A stretch of 64,000 bases of DNA, taken from assembly GCF_052048155.1 (NCBI RefSeq), contig NZ_JBNAIK010000006.1, forward strand, positions 1 to 64,000, read 5' to 3'. Numbering within the stretch: position 1 is the first letter of the stretch; each line of letters starts with the position of its first letter. The position numbers and the translations under genes are program-made. The notes beneath the pieces are model-generated. The model was given only the letters and a program-made list of their open reading frames with translations, did no database searches and was not told the DNA's origin. The stretch is from HIMB114 sp052048155. GTDB lineage: Bacteria; Pseudomonadota; Alphaproteobacteria; Pelagibacterales; Pelagibacteraceae. Below, piece after piece: positions 18,659-28,277 of this stretch.

Positions 18659-19504
18659 TTAAAAAAGTTTAATAACAACACAACCACATAAAATCAACAA
18701 AGCCGAAAAAAAAGCTAGATAACCACCTTTTTCTTTAAGTACAATTAAACCATATATTGAAGCAAATAGAATGCTTACTTCTCTTAGAGCAGCAACTACT
18801 GCAACTTTTCCGACTGTAAATCCATATACTGCTGGAAAATAAGAATAAACACTACAAGCTGCAGCAATTGTAATCTTTTTGAAATTATTTCTGAAAAATT
18901 TAAAGGTTATTCTATTTTTTTTAAATAAAAATAAGGATATTGCGTTAAATAAAAAACCATCTAGTGCAAAATAATAGAGCAAATAAATAAGCGCATTAGA
19001 CAATCTTGCTCCTTTTGCGTCTATAATAGAATAAGATACAATAATTGATGCTACAATTAAGCTGTACAACAATCCTTTAAAATTAATTTTTTTAAATTTT
19101 CCCTCAGCAAAAACTAATAACAAAATGCCTATAGAAATTACAATTACAGAAATTTGATTTAAAAAAGACAGGTCATCTTTAAAAAAAATTGGTGTTAGTA
19201 TTAAGATAATTAAAGACGGCAAACCTCTTGCAATTGGATAACCATAAGAAATGCCTGCATAATCATATACTTTGCAAAGAAAGATTTTATAAAAAACATG
19301 TATGATCATTGTTACAATAAAGAATGGCCAGGCTTCTTTTGGTAATGGCTCAAAAAAAAATAAAAAAGGAAATAAGACTATACTTCCAAAAAGAGTAAAA
19401 GCTCTTGTAAATTCAATTTTGTTGCTAGACTGTTTTAATAATATATTCCAGATTACATGACCTACAGCTCCAGATAAAATAAATAAAAACAGTAAGTTAT
19501 CCAA
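18659..19504 (-). CDS. DMT/EamA-family membrane protein of the phosphonate operon
   Basis: A 281-residue protein with about ten hydrophobic helices in the two-fold EamA pattern. GYPIARGLPSLIILILTP closes the first half, and AALREVSILFASIYGLIVLKEKGG marks the second. A subgroup of DMT proteins is described as phosphonate-utilisation-associated membrane proteins, and this fits by position: it starts (TTG) one base after the alcohol dehydrogenase stop. It may exchange a substrate or product of the pathway, for example export acetate or another intermediate, but that is inference. Confidence 0.8.
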   Translation of the reverse strand: MDNLLFLFILSGAVGHVIWNILLKQSSNKIEFTRAFTLFGSIVLFPFLFFFEPLPKEAWPFFIVTMIIHVFYKIFLCKVYDYAGISYGYPIARGLPSLIILILTPIFFKDDLSFLNQISVIVISIGILLLVFAEGKFKKINFKGLLYSLIVASIIVSYSIIDAKGARLSNALIYLLYYFALDGFLFNAISLFLFKKNRITFKFFRNNFKKITIAAACSVYSYFPAVYGFTVGKVAVVAALREVSILFASIYGLIVLKEKGGYLAFFSALLILCGCVVIKLF

Positions 19505-19505
19505 A

Positions 19506-20621
19506 TTAGTATCCTAGAGACTCTTGGGCTTGCAATACTCTTTTATAATTTCCAATAAAATTTTTGCCTCGTTCTCCAGAAAAAGCTTCCTTTACTATTA
19601 AATCCCAGTCATTCGCATTACCTATGTAATCTTTAAAGTTTGTTGAAACATTAATTTTAGTAAAAAATTCTTTTAATTTATCAGGAGCGCTTTCAAAATC
19701 TGAAAATAACGATTTAAAATTCTTATCACAAACCACATCTAATCCCTGAACTGATTTAAGTATAATGGGCAACGTAAATGAGCAAGCAATTCCGTGTGGG
19801 ATTTTATATTTCAGTGTAATTGGATAAGAAATAGAGTGAGATATTGCTGTTTTTGTATTTGAGAATGCTAAGCCTGCATACATTGATGCTTTCATTATCT
19901 GTTCTCGTAATTGGATATTTTCTAAATCATTTATTAAATCAGGAAGATTGCTCATTATGATTTTAATAGCATTTATGGCATGAATATTTGATACTGGATT
20001 AGAATTAATATTCCATATACTTTCAAATGCATGTGATATTGCATCTAACGAAGTTTCAATTGTGATTTTTTTCGGTAAAGACAAAGTCAAGTTGCTATCA
20101 AATAACGATAATTTTGAGAACAAACTAGGGTGAATCAATGAGTGTTTTCTTTGATTTTTTTCATCCCAAATTGTTGCCCAGCATGTTAACTCGCTACCCG
20201 TTCCAGCCGTCGTCGGAATAGAGATTAAATCAACATCTGTTGGCTCAATAAAATCTTGTTTCTTTTCTAGATAATTAACTGTTGTGGCAAAGTCACCTTT
20301 TCCTAAAACTATAAATTTTGCAGTATCAATCACTGAACCACCGCCTAAAGCTATGACTTTTTTGATTGATTTACATTTTTGACTATATTCTTGTGAAATA
20401 GTTTTAAGATTTTCATAATCAGGATTGGGTAAAATATTATTTATAATAAGTTTTGGCTCACCAATAGCCTTTTTTATTTTGTCACAATACTTTTTAAATA
20501 CATCATCGCTATAAGTAAAAATACAGTAATCACCTTTACCTATTAAATCACATAATTTTTCAGGGTTATCTAATAACCCTGTTTGAAAAAAAATATTTGA
20601 TGGATTGTGATATTTAAACAT
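19506..20621 (-). CDS. Iron-containing alcohol dehydrogenase, phosphonate-associated
   Basis: A group III (iron-type) alcohol dehydrogenase of 371 residues. ALGGGSVIDTAKF binds NAD, and SIPTTAGTGSELT contacts the cofactor. Metal ligands are expected from the Asp/His residues of ETSLDAISHAFES and from the HSISYPITLKYKIPHG region. ATG 20621 is chosen because it forms a TAATG with the upstream gene's stop; the GTG at 20630 is the alternative. The family includes enzymes interconverting 2-hydroxyethylphosphonate and phosphonoacetaldehyde. Operon context suggests oxidation of a phosphono-alcohol to phosphonoacetaldehyde (inference). Confidence 0.82.
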   Translation of the reverse strand: MFKYHNPSNIFFQTGLLDNPEKLCDLIGKGDYCIFTYSDDVFKKYCDKIKKAIGEPKLIINNILPNPDYENLKTISQEYSQKCKSIKKVIALGGGSVIDTAKFIVLGKGDFATTVNYLEKKQDFIEPTDVDLISIPTTAGTGSELTCWATIWDEKNQRKHSLIHPSLFSKLSLFDSNLTLSLPKKITIETSLDAISHAFESIWNINSNPVSNIHAINAIKIIMSNLPDLINDLENIQLREQIMKASMYAGLAFSNTKTAISHSISYPITLKYKIPHGIACSFTLPIILKSVQGLDVVCDKNFKSLFSDFESAPDKLKEFFTKINVSTNFKDYIGNANDWDLIVKEAFSGERGKNFIGNYKRVLQAQESLGY

Positions 20622-22063
20622 TAATTCCACTTCATATTAATATTCTTGAGTCTAGCGTAACCTTTCATCTCATCAAAACATTCCTCGACACCAATACCGC
20701 TCAATTTCCAACCTCCATAAGGTGCTCCGGAGTACCTTCCAGAAGTATTTACCCAAACATAACCAACCTCAACTTCTTCTGATGTTTTCATAGCATTTGA
20801 CAATGACTCTGTAACAATCATAGTTGTTAAACCATACTGTGTTGAGTTGGCTATTTTGATCATTTCATCATGATCTTCCCAATCTATAACTGATATGACT
20901 GGACCGAAAATTTCTTCTTTGGCAATTTTCATATTTGGCTTTACGTCGCAAAAAATAGTTGGATTTATAAAAAAACCTTCTTTAAGATCATTTGAAACAT
21001 TTTGGTCTCCACCTAAAAGAAGTTTTGCACCTTCGTCTTTTCCAGATTGAATATAAGCCATAACGCTATCAAACTGTTTTTTTGATACAATTGGACCAAT
21101 TTCGTTTTCTTCATGATACGGTAATCCGATTGGAATAGTTTTTGCTTTTTCAACTAATGATTTAAGAAACTTATTTTTAACTTTTTTGTGAACTAAAACT
21201 CTCGACGTTGAACTACAAGACTGCCCTTGACGGCTTAAATTCATACCTTTAATCGCTAAATTTGCAGCAAAATCAGGATCTGCATCATCAAAAACTATAA
21301 TTGGATTTTTGCCACCAAGTTCTAGGGTAACGTTTTTAAGTTGAGGTGCTGCTGTTTTAGCAATAGCAATTCCAGTATTAACTGAGCCTATAACTGCAAT
21401 TCTTTTAATGTCTGGATGCTCAACCAAAAATTTTCCATTTTCTGGTCCGCCAGTAACAACATTTATTAAACCCTTTGGAAATAAATCTTCTAACAATTCA
21501 CAAAATCTTAAAGACGAAATTGGTGCTTGTTCAGAATTTTTAATTATCAACGAATTGCCCATTAATAATGGAGCAGCAATTTTCTCTACACAAAACCTAA
21601 ATGGATGATTGAAAGGATTAATCTTTAAAACTACGCCGTAAGGCTGATAACGTGTGAAATTTAAATGGTTTTTTTCCATTGAAAATGTCTCACCTTTAAC
21701 TTCTCTAACCAAGCCACAGAAATAACGAATATTATTAACCGTTTCTTTAACATCTTTTCTCATTCCAGTTAGAGCATTTCCAGAGTCATATGAGTCAATT
21801 AACGCAAATTCTTCCTCGTTTTCCTCTATCCTTTTCGCTAATTTTTCTAAAAGGTTTGCTCTTTCAATCAGTGAAGTTTTTTGCCAAACTTTTTGTGCTT
21901 GTTTTGCAGCTTCAACTGCTTTTTGAAGTTCCTTAATATCTGAAATAGGAACGTCACTTAATTTTTTGTTATTAGATGGATTAATTATATCGTATCTATT
22001 TATATTATTATGCCACTCTCCTGCAACATAAGTTCCTTTAACTTTAAAAATTTTATCATCCAT
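20621..22063 (-). CDS. phnY: Aldehyde dehydrogenase, probable phosphonoacetaldehyde dehydrogenase
   Basis: A 480-residue NAD(P) aldehyde dehydrogenase. VTLELGGKNPIIVF carries the general-base Glu, GQSCSSTSR the catalytic Cys, and KEEIFGPVISV the cofactor Glu. Position between phosphonoacetate hydrolase and the alcohol dehydrogenase implies oxidation of phosphonoacetaldehyde to phosphonoacetate. Oddities are NPFNHPFRF in place of the usual Pro-Trp-Asn motif, and a Ser just before the catalytic Cys, where my recollection is that characterised PhnY has Arg; the substrate is therefore not proven. It overlaps phnA by 8 bases at the DNA level. A close paralogue lies at 42760-44196. Confidence 0.72.
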   Translation of the reverse strand: MDDKIFKVKGTYVAGEWHNNINRYDIINPSNNKKLSDVPISDIKELQKAVEAAKQAQKVWQKTSLIERANLLEKLAKRIEENEEEFALIDSYDSGNALTGMRKDVKETVNNIRYFCGLVREVKGETFSMEKNHLNFTRYQPYGVVLKINPFNHPFRFCVEKIAAPLLMGNSLIIKNSEQAPISSLRFCELLEDLFPKGLINVVTGGPENGKFLVEHPDIKRIAVIGSVNTGIAIAKTAAPQLKNVTLELGGKNPIIVFDDADPDFAANLAIKGMNLSRQGQSCSSTSRVLVHKKVKNKFLKSLVEKAKTIPIGLPYHEENEIGPIVSKKQFDSVMAYIQSGKDEGAKLLLGGDQNVSNDLKEGFFINPTIFCDVKPNMKIAKEEIFGPVISVIDWEDHDEMIKIANSTQYGLTTMIVTESLSNAMKTSEEVEVGYVWVNTSGRYSGAPYGGWKLSGIGVEECFDEMKGYARLKNINMKWN

Positions 22064-23288
22064 AATTTAATGCTAAATCAAAAATATCAAAATTTCTTAG
22101 GACACCTTTAGACTTATAACTTTGATCAATTTTTTTTGATAAAAATATTGGGATATCACTTTCCCCCATTCCTCCATGGGTACGAAGTGGCTCTTTAAGT
22201 TTTGTTAAATCATGATCAGATTCTTTTTTACCAATTGCAAAGTTTTCATCTGAAGTAACAACTATGTCGCCAATACGATCTTTAGGTTGATTGAATTTTT
22301 TAACACTATCATCGTTAGATAATACAAAATCAATACCCTTAATAGTTTTAATATATTTAATGACCTCAGATATTTTATTTTTATCTTCTAAATAAATAGT
22401 CACAAAAGAACCAAATGCACCATGATGAACTACATAAGGATCTGTGATGGTGCAAATTACATTACAAAAATCTTTTCCAAATTTTTTATCTAATTCATCT
22501 TGCAAATAAATTAAATTTAAAGATCCATCTTCATTAGTTTTGCCTTTCATTCCGTGGTCTGCCGTAAAACAAATTTCACACCCTTGGTCATATAGTTTTT
22601 GTAAATACCCATCAATCATGTGATAAAAGTCATTAGCTATCTTACTTCCTGGAGCGCACTTGTGTTGAATATAATCTGTGGTTGATAAATAAATTAAATC
22701 TAATTTTTGCTTTTTTACAATCTCTACAGCTGCAGCAAATATGAATTCCGAAAGATCAGAACTATAAACTTCAGGTAAAGGCTTTTTTGTTAACTCTAGG
22801 ACATTTTCAATTCTATTATCTTTTAAATTAGCTTGATCTGCTTTTTCAGAAGAAAAACATATCGCTTCTTTCAAATTTTTTCCTAATAATTTTTTTAGTT
22901 TATCTTTAGCAGTTATAACTGCTATTTTTGCACCTGCTTTTTCAAATGCTTCAAAAATAGTAGATGTTCTTAGAAAGGAGTCATCGTTCATCAATGTTTC
23001 TTTACCTATCTCTGGATCAAAGAAAAAATTACCGCAAATTCCATGTACATCAGGTGTTGTTCCAGTAACGATAGACATATTATTCACATTAGTAAAACTT
23101 GGCATAGCACATTTACCAATTTCATAAGTTGATTTTGAAATCATTGATTTCATAAAAGGCATCAAGCCCATTGAAATTGCTGTATCTATATAACCTTTTG
23201 GGCCAGGTTCGCTTCCATCTAAACAAATAACTATTGTTGTTTTAGTAGGCCAACTGTAAGTTTTTCCGTTAACTTTTACTGATTTCAT
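22056..23288 (-). CDS. phnA: Phosphonoacetate hydrolase
   Basis: PhnA cleaves phosphonoacetate to acetate and phosphate. It belongs to the alkaline phosphatase superfamily with two zinc ions. VICLDGSEPG holds the first metal Asp, SFTNVNNMSIVTG supplies the nucleophile Thr region, and TADHGMKG and the C-terminal RTHGGMGESDIP give the metal Asp/His ligands. Family proteins begin with a VNGxxYxWP strand, matched here by KVNGKTYSWP, so ATG 23288 (410 residues) is preferred over a TTG at 23303. First gene of the phosphonate operon, divergent from a LysR regulator. Confidence 0.88.
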   Translation of the reverse strand: MKSVKVNGKTYSWPTKTTIVICLDGSEPGPKGYIDTAISMGLMPFMKSMISKSTYEIGKCAMPSFTNVNNMSIVTGTTPDVHGICGNFFFDPEIGKETLMNDDSFLRTSTIFEAFEKAGAKIAVITAKDKLKKLLGKNLKEAICFSSEKADQANLKDNRIENVLELTKKPLPEVYSSDLSEFIFAAAVEIVKKQKLDLIYLSTTDYIQHKCAPGSKIANDFYHMIDGYLQKLYDQGCEICFTADHGMKGKTNEDGSLNLIYLQDELDKKFGKDFCNVICTITDPYVVHHGAFGSFVTIYLEDKNKISEVIKYIKTIKGIDFVLSNDDSVKKFNQPKDRIGDIVVTSDENFAIGKKESDHDLTKLKEPLRTHGGMGESDIPIFLSKKIDQSYKSKGVLRNFDIFDLALNYG

Positions 23289-23372
23289 ACTTAAATTTCT
23301 CAAGACCTATATTACTTTAATTGTTAACCCCAACCCATTATATTTTATGTATATCTAGTATATAAATTTCTT

Positions 23373-24248
23373 ATGAACTTTACTCAAATTAGAAGTTTTA
23401 ATGCTGTAGCTGAGCTTGGAAGCTTTACCGCAGCGGCAAAAAAATTAAATGTATCGCAATCAGCAATATCAGAACAAATACGAGAAGCAGAATCTAGATT
23501 TAAAATAAAACTATTTTTAAGAAAAGCTAATGGAATAAGTCTCACAGAATATGGAAAAAAATTATTTGATATAACAAGTGGTATTAACGATATTCATGAA
23601 CAGGCAATAAATTTACTAGGTTCTGCAAAAAACTTGACCTCAGGAACCTTAAGAATTGGCACAGTTGCACCTGTGCATTTGATGGGTCTTGTAAAAAGAT
23701 TTTCATCAAAATATCCAAAGGTAAATTTATCAATTTTATTTGGAAATTCTGAAATAACTTTAAATAAATTAAAAAAAAAAGAAATTGACATAGGAATTCT
23801 TGCAGACATCTCAGATGAAGATGAGATTTATTCTAAACCACTTGTAAGAGATAAATTAATTGGATTTGTTTCAAAAAAAAATAAGTTAGCAAAGAAAAAC
23901 TCTGTTAATTTTTCAGAAATTATAAACGAAACATTTATAGTTCGTGAAAAAGGCTCGAAAACTAGAGCGCTTGTTGAAAAAGAATTATTTCATTTAGGTG
24001 TAAAAAAGAAACTATTTGAAATTGGAAGCAGAGAAGGGATTTATGAAGCTGTAAAAGAAAACTTAGGTATTGGATTTGTATATAGTGGTGAAAAAGTAAA
24101 TATTCCTAATATAAAATTTATAAATATCAAAAATACAAAGTTCTACGCTACTGAGTATGTATGTTGTCTTAAAAAAAGATATGATTTTAATGTCATCAAA
24201 GCCTTTTACGATATCATTCCAAAATTTACTGATTTATCAAAAAGTTAA
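23373..24248 (+). CDS. LysR-family regulator, probable phosphonate operon regulator
   Basis: A 291-residue LysR regulator. The winged HTH covers residues 1-60 (FTQIRSFNAVAELGSFTAAAKKLNVSQSAISEQI, seen as SFTAAAKKLNVSQSA), and the periplasmic-binding-like effector domain spans about 90-285. It is transcribed divergently from phnA with an 84-base spacer, the classic arrangement for a LysR protein controlling the neighbouring operon. The inducer would be a pathway intermediate (inference). The last 12 bases overlap the end of the PiT gene on the other strand. Confidence 0.9.
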   Translation: MNFTQIRSFNAVAELGSFTAAAKKLNVSQSAISEQIREAESRFKIKLFLRKANGISLTEYGKKLFDITSGINDIHEQAINLLGSAKNLTSGTLRIGTVAPVHLMGLVKRFSSKYPKVNLSILFGNSEITLNKLKKKEIDIGILADISDEDEIYSKPLVRDKLIGFVSKKNKLAKKNSVNFSEIINETFIVREKGSKTRALVEKELFHLGVKKKLFEIGSREGIYEAVKENLGIGFVYSGEKVNIPNIKFINIKNTKFYATEYVCCLKKRYDFNVIKAFYDIIPKFTDLSKS

Positions 24249-25244
24249 GGAAATAAAATAACTTAGAATAAAAACTGAACAAGGAATTAAAAACCAAGAT
24301 ACAATTATTTTCATTGTATGCGCCGGTTGAACTTCTCTAAATTTATTAAAAGATGCTACACCAATAATTCCTGCAAAAGTAATATGCGATGCTGACAATG
24401 GCATAGCAAAAATTTCAAAAGGAAGAATAATATTAATTTTTTGAATTAAATAATCTGATGAAAAACTTAATAAGATAATTATTTGTGTTAGTAATATTGC
24501 TAGCGCAGAAACTGGTTTTATTGCAGAGATTTGTGACCCGACACTCTGAACAATTCGTTGGGAAAAAATTAAAGCTCCTAGTCCAATTAAAAATGATCCA
24601 AAAAAGTATAATTTATTTTCATTAATCAAAACTTGATTGTTAAAAAAATTTAAGTCTAAATTCAAATAAGGAGAATAAATTCCAACAATTGAAGCGGTAA
24701 GGTTAGATCCTAAAGCAAAAGCTGCAACACATCCAAAAAAAATTAAGCTTAATCTAATTTGGTAATCGATTTGAAAAACATTAAATTTAAAAAAACTAAT
24801 TATAAATTGAATTAAATAACAAAAAAATATGGATAAAATAAAAGCAATGATTGGAGTAGCTAACCAAAAGTAAATTAATTTAAAAAATAAACTGTTATCA
24901 AAGCTAAAGCCTTTAGCTAATGCAAATCCGAATAAAGAAAAAATAATTGATTGTGAAATCGAGCTTGGTATTTTTAGTTTTAGAGAAATTAACGTTACTA
25001 ATATTACAGGAACTAATACCAAATAAACTTCGCTAAAAAGTGGATAATTTGTCAATAAATTTTGATAAACTCCTGAAGGATATTTAGCGTTAATTAGTGC
25101 CCCAATAATTATAAAAATAAAGAAAAATATGATTGCAAAATTAAATTTTAGCATTTTAGATCCAACTGCAGACCCAAAAACATTAGCTGCATCATTAGTT
25201 CCAACAATGATAGCCAATATGGCTATTAGTAATATTTCAAACAT
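24237..25244 (-). CDS. PiT-family inorganic phosphate permease
   Basis: A 335-residue membrane protein with about ten helices. The duplicated PiT signature is visible as IVGTNDAANVFGSAVGSK near the N-terminus (GTNDAANVFG) and the later MPLSASHITFAGIIGVA, with ALGSNLTASI and ISQSI between them. PiT proteins import phosphate with protons or sodium. It is last in the phn transport operon, two bases after DUF47, its usual partner. Finding a low-affinity-type Pi permease in a phosphonate uptake operon is unusual. Confidence 0.87.
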   Translation of the reverse strand: MFEILLIAILAIIVGTNDAANVFGSAVGSKMLKFNFAIIFFFIFIIIGALINAKYPSGVYQNLLTNYPLFSEVYLVLVPVILVTLISLKLKIPSSISQSIIFSLFGFALAKGFSFDNSLFFKLIYFWLATPIIAFILSIFFCYLIQFIISFFKFNVFQIDYQIRLSLIFFGCVAAFALGSNLTASIVGIYSPYLNLDLNFFNNQVLINENKLYFFGSFLIGLGALIFSQRIVQSVGSQISAIKPVSALAILLTQIIILLSFSSDYLIQKINIILPFEIFAMPLSASHITFAGIIGVASFNKFREVQPAHTMKIIVSWFLIPCSVFILSYFISLTF

Positions 25245-25246
25245 AA

Positions 25247-25882
25247 TTAATTTTTAGAAGATGATATAATTAGACGATCCGCAACATCTTCTGATAAATT
25301 TGCGACTTCATCCATAATTTCAACAAAATATCGCAAATGAACTTTTGTAGCTAACCCATTTTTTTCATTTGAAAAAATATTCTTTTTTAAAACTGTGCTC
25401 ACTTTATCTGCCTTACTTTCTATTTTTGAAACTTGTAAACATTTTTCAATTGTTACTTTTTTATCAATAAAAAAGTTTCTAGAACCTTCTATCAATAAAG
25501 CTATACATTCTGAGGCATAATCACATAACTGTAAAAAATTTTTACTGAGTTCACTCTCAATGACTGGTTTTTCTGTATTAAAACTATGTGCGTTAGCTTG
25601 AATTTGTCCTGGGATTTTATCTAAATTTTCCAGCATTCCCAAAACATCGCCACGCATATCTGGTATGAGTGTTTCCTGATATATCTTTCTTTCTACCTCT
25701 CTTCTAATTTTATCACATTGGCTTTCAAGGTCTGAGATTTGGTTGGTAATATTTTCAACTTCATCAAAATTTTTTTTAAAATAACTTTCTAATAATTTTT
25801 TAAATAAATTATTAATATTAAGAATATTATCTAAAAAATTATTTATTGAGTCCATCAACTCTTTTTGATGATTCTTCAACAC
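25247..25882 (-). CDS. DUF47 (PhoU-like) protein, PiT accessory
   Basis: A 211-residue, fully alpha-helical cytoplasmic protein of the DUF47/PhoU-like family, with the DLESQCDKIRREVERKIY and SKADKVSTVLKKNIF helices typical of it. DUF47 genes accompany PiT permeases and are thought to regulate them. A GTG start at 25882 shares bases with the phnE stop (TAGTG), suggesting translational coupling; an internal ATG at 25855 is the alternative. Located between phnE and the PiT gene, with two bases to the latter. Confidence 0.85.
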   Translation of the reverse strand: MLKNHQKELMDSINNFLDNILNINNLFKKLLESYFKKNFDEVENITNQISDLESQCDKIRREVERKIYQETLIPDMRGDVLGMLENLDKIPGQIQANAHSFNTEKPVIESELSKNFLQLCDYASECIALLIEGSRNFFIDKKVTIEKCLQVSKIESKADKVSTVLKKNIFSNEKNGLATKVHLRYFVEIMDEVANLSEDVADRLIISSSKN

Positions 25883-26685
25883 TACTGGGTTTCCTTATAA
25901 ATTTTATCTCTCATGTAGGCAGATAAAGCCTCTGAGAAAATAACTAAAACAATAATTGAGACAATAATTGCAGAAGTTCTAGCATACTCTAATTGCAAGA
26001 CATTTCTTTTTAAATACCAGCCCATTCCTCCTGCACCAAAAAAACCAATGATTGTTGATGCTCTAAAACAAACATCCCACGTATAAATTAAAATACCTGT
26101 AAATGCTGTCTTTACTTGAGGCCAAACACCAAAAGCAAAAACCTGCATTTCATTGGCTCCATTAGATCTCATTGTTTCTACAAGTTTCATATCAACATTT
26201 TCTAATTCTTCAGAAAATAGTTTTCCAAAAAATCCAATACAGTACATGGTCAGAGCCATTGTTCCGGCTAACATTCCAAAACCAACTATTGTTACAAATA
26301 ATATTGTCCAGATAGTTTCATGAATAGATCTTGAGAAAATTATAAAAAACTTTCCAATCCAATATCCAATTCTTTTGCTTGGTGTAATATTTGATGCAGC
26401 AAAGTAAGCTAATATTGATGCTATTATAACTCCAATAACTAAACCGAGATAACCCATTTGGATACTATCTAATATTGATCCTAGGTAACCAGGCTCTAAT
26501 ACATATGGAATTTCAACAGGATAATATCGGTTTGCTATTAAACTTCCAAATCTACCTAAGGCAGAAAAGAATCTTTCAAAATCAATACCAAGATAAAGAA
26601 AGCAAAGATAAATGACGAAGAAAAATAAACTTACATAAATAAAGTTTTTTGCATTATTTCTTTTATAAATTTCGTTATTATTCAT
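25882..26685 (-). CDS. phnE: Phosphonate ABC transporter permease PhnE (second copy)
   Basis: A 267-residue permease with five or six helices. The EAA-loop region is MVETMRSNGANEMQVFAFGVWPQV (VETMRSNGANEMQ), preceded by FSRSIHETIWTILFVTIVGFGMLAG, both diagnostic of PhnE. It forms the membrane dimer with the first PhnE and is driven by PhnC. It starts three bases after the first phnE and its stop overlaps the DUF47 start. The pair is clearly paralogous: RSIHETIW here matches RSVHEIIW there. Confidence 0.92.
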   Translation of the reverse strand: MNNNEIYKRNNAKNFIYVSLFFFVIYLCFLYLGIDFERFFSALGRFGSLIANRYYPVEIPYVLEPGYLGSILDSIQMGYLGLVIGVIIASILAYFAASNITPSKRIGYWIGKFFIIFSRSIHETIWTILFVTIVGFGMLAGTMALTMYCIGFFGKLFSEELENVDMKLVETMRSNGANEMQVFAFGVWPQVKTAFTGILIYTWDVCFRASTIIGFFGAGGMGWYLKRNVLQLEYARTSAIIVSIIVLVIFSEALSAYMRDKIYKETQ

Positions 26686-26688
26686 ATT

Positions 26689-27501
26689 TTAAATTATCTT
26701 CTTTCTTAAATAGTGAGATAAAATTTCTCCAATCACAATTAAACCAACAATAAATAAGATTACTGTAGTCACTCCTGGATAATTAGACATGTGCATCTGC
26801 CTGAAGAAAGCGAGTCCTAGTCCGCCTGCTCCAACCAAACCCATGACAGCTGATCTTCTAATATTAATGTCCCATTCAAAAATAATTGTTCCAATTACTG
26901 TAGGTAGTATTTGGGGTATAATTCCATAATACATCACATCAAACCCCGAACCACCAGCGGCTTTAATAGCCTCGATTGGTTTTTTATCTGCGCCTTCAAT
27001 ATTTTCTGCAATAATTTTTGAAATGAAACCCACAGATCTAAATGCCAAAGCCAGTATACCTGGTAAAGCACCAAGACCAACCGCACCAACAAATATTAAC
27101 GCCCAAATAATCTCGTGTACTGATCGACTAATTGTCATTAACATTCTAGCAAAACCAAAACTTAGACTCCCTAATGGTGTAACGTTTTTAGCTCCAAGCC
27201 ATGCTACCGGTAATGATAATAACAAGCCTAACATTGTGCCAAGACATGCCATTAAAAATGTTTCAAAAGCTGGAAGTATAAGATGGGGCATAATCTTTGC
27301 ATCTAAGCCAATGAAATAAGACAATTGTTTTAATATTGATGCACCTGAACCAATTCGGTGCCAATCAGTATCTAATATAATTATGAAATATACGCTAAGA
27401 AATATAACAGCAATTAACAAAACATAAAAAATTACTTTTTTTAATATTTTGGATGAATTTTGTTTCGAATAATCATCTATAGTTAACTGATATTCGCTCA
27501 T
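26689..27501 (-). CDS. phnE: Phosphonate ABC transporter permease PhnE (first copy)
   Basis: A 270-residue inner-membrane permease. ISRSVHEIIWALIFVGAVGLGALPG and IEAIKAAGGSGFDVMYYGIIPQ are the PhnE helix and EAA-loop signatures. One long N-terminal helix, a periplasmic loop and the five-helix transporter core are apparent. It follows phnC by two bases, giving the order phnD-phnC-phnE-phnE. Two-permease operons of this type import organophosphonates with a PhnD binding protein. Confidence 0.92.
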   Translation of the reverse strand: MSEYQLTIDDYSKQNSSKILKKVIFYVLLIAVIFLSVYFIIILDTDWHRIGSGASILKQLSYFIGLDAKIMPHLILPAFETFLMACLGTMLGLLLSLPVAWLGAKNVTPLGSLSFGFARMLMTISRSVHEIIWALIFVGAVGLGALPGILALAFRSVGFISKIIAENIEGADKKPIEAIKAAGGSGFDVMYYGIIPQILPTVIGTIIFEWDINIRRSAVMGLVGAGGLGLAFFRQMHMSNYPGVTTVILFIVGLIVIGEILSHYLRKKII

Positions 27502-27503
27502 TT

Positions 27504-28262
27504 TTAAAGAACCTCGAATTTATATAGATCCTGCAAAACATCATTAGTTAACTTTTCAGTAACATCATCAAATTTCTTTTTACCATCTTGTAAGCCTAAA
27601 ATTTTATTTGCAAATTGTTTTGCAAGTTCAATATTATGAATATTACATAAAACTGGAATTTTTAATTCATCAGCTATTTGCTTTATTAATTCCATCATTT
27701 CTACAGCAATTTTTGGATCCAAACTCGATGTTGGCTCATCAACTAAAAGCATTTCTGGCTCTTGCATTAAAGCTCTTGCAATACCAACTCTTTGTCTCTG
27801 TCCTCCACTCAACTGGTCTACTCTCTTATTTGCAAAATCCTTCAAACCTACTTTTTCAATAAACTGAATTGCACGACCCACATCTTTTTTACTAAACATA
27901 CGAAACAGGCTAGAAAAAGTATTCATATAACCCAATCTACCAGTCAAAACGTTATCTATAACTGACATTCGATCAATCAAATTAAATTCTTGAAAAATCA
28001 TACCAATTCTTCTTCTAACGTTTCTCAATTTTTGACCACCAAGGCTTAATAACTGTTCTCCCTTAAAATTTACTTCTCCGTTATTTGGATTTGCTAGTTT
28101 GTTAATACATCTAATTAATGATGACTTTCCCGCACCACTTGGTCCAATAATTGCATAAAAATCATTTTGCATAACTTCAAAAGAGATATCAAATAACACC
28201 TGAGGTCCACCCTTGGTGTATGTTAAATTCAAATTTTTAACTTCTAAAACTTTTTCACTCAT
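27504..28262 (-). CDS. phnC: Phosphonate ABC transporter ATP-binding protein
   Basis: A 252-residue ABC ATPase. Walker A is GPSGAGKSS, the Q-loop lies in GMIFQEFNLIDRMSV, the signature is LSGGQRQR, Walker B is MLLVDEPTSSLDP, and the switch His is in CNIHNIELAK. ATG 28262 is chosen because GGAGAA stands about 8 bases upstream; the alternative ATG at 28277 would place the ribosome site inside the hairpin arm. It powers the PhnE dimer for phosphonate import. Confidence 0.93.
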   Translation of the reverse strand: MSEKVLEVKNLNLTYTKGGPQVLFDISFEVMQNDFYAIIGPSGAGKSSLIRCINKLANPNNGEVNFKGEQLLSLGGQKLRNVRRRIGMIFQEFNLIDRMSVIDNVLTGRLGYMNTFSSLFRMFSKKDVGRAIQFIEKVGLKDFANKRVDQLSGGQRQRVGIARALMQEPEMLLVDEPTSSLDPKIAVEMMELIKQIADELKIPVLCNIHNIELAKQFANKILGLQDGKKKFDDVTEKLTNDVLQDLYKFEVL

Positions 28263-28277
28263 AATATTTTCTCCCAT

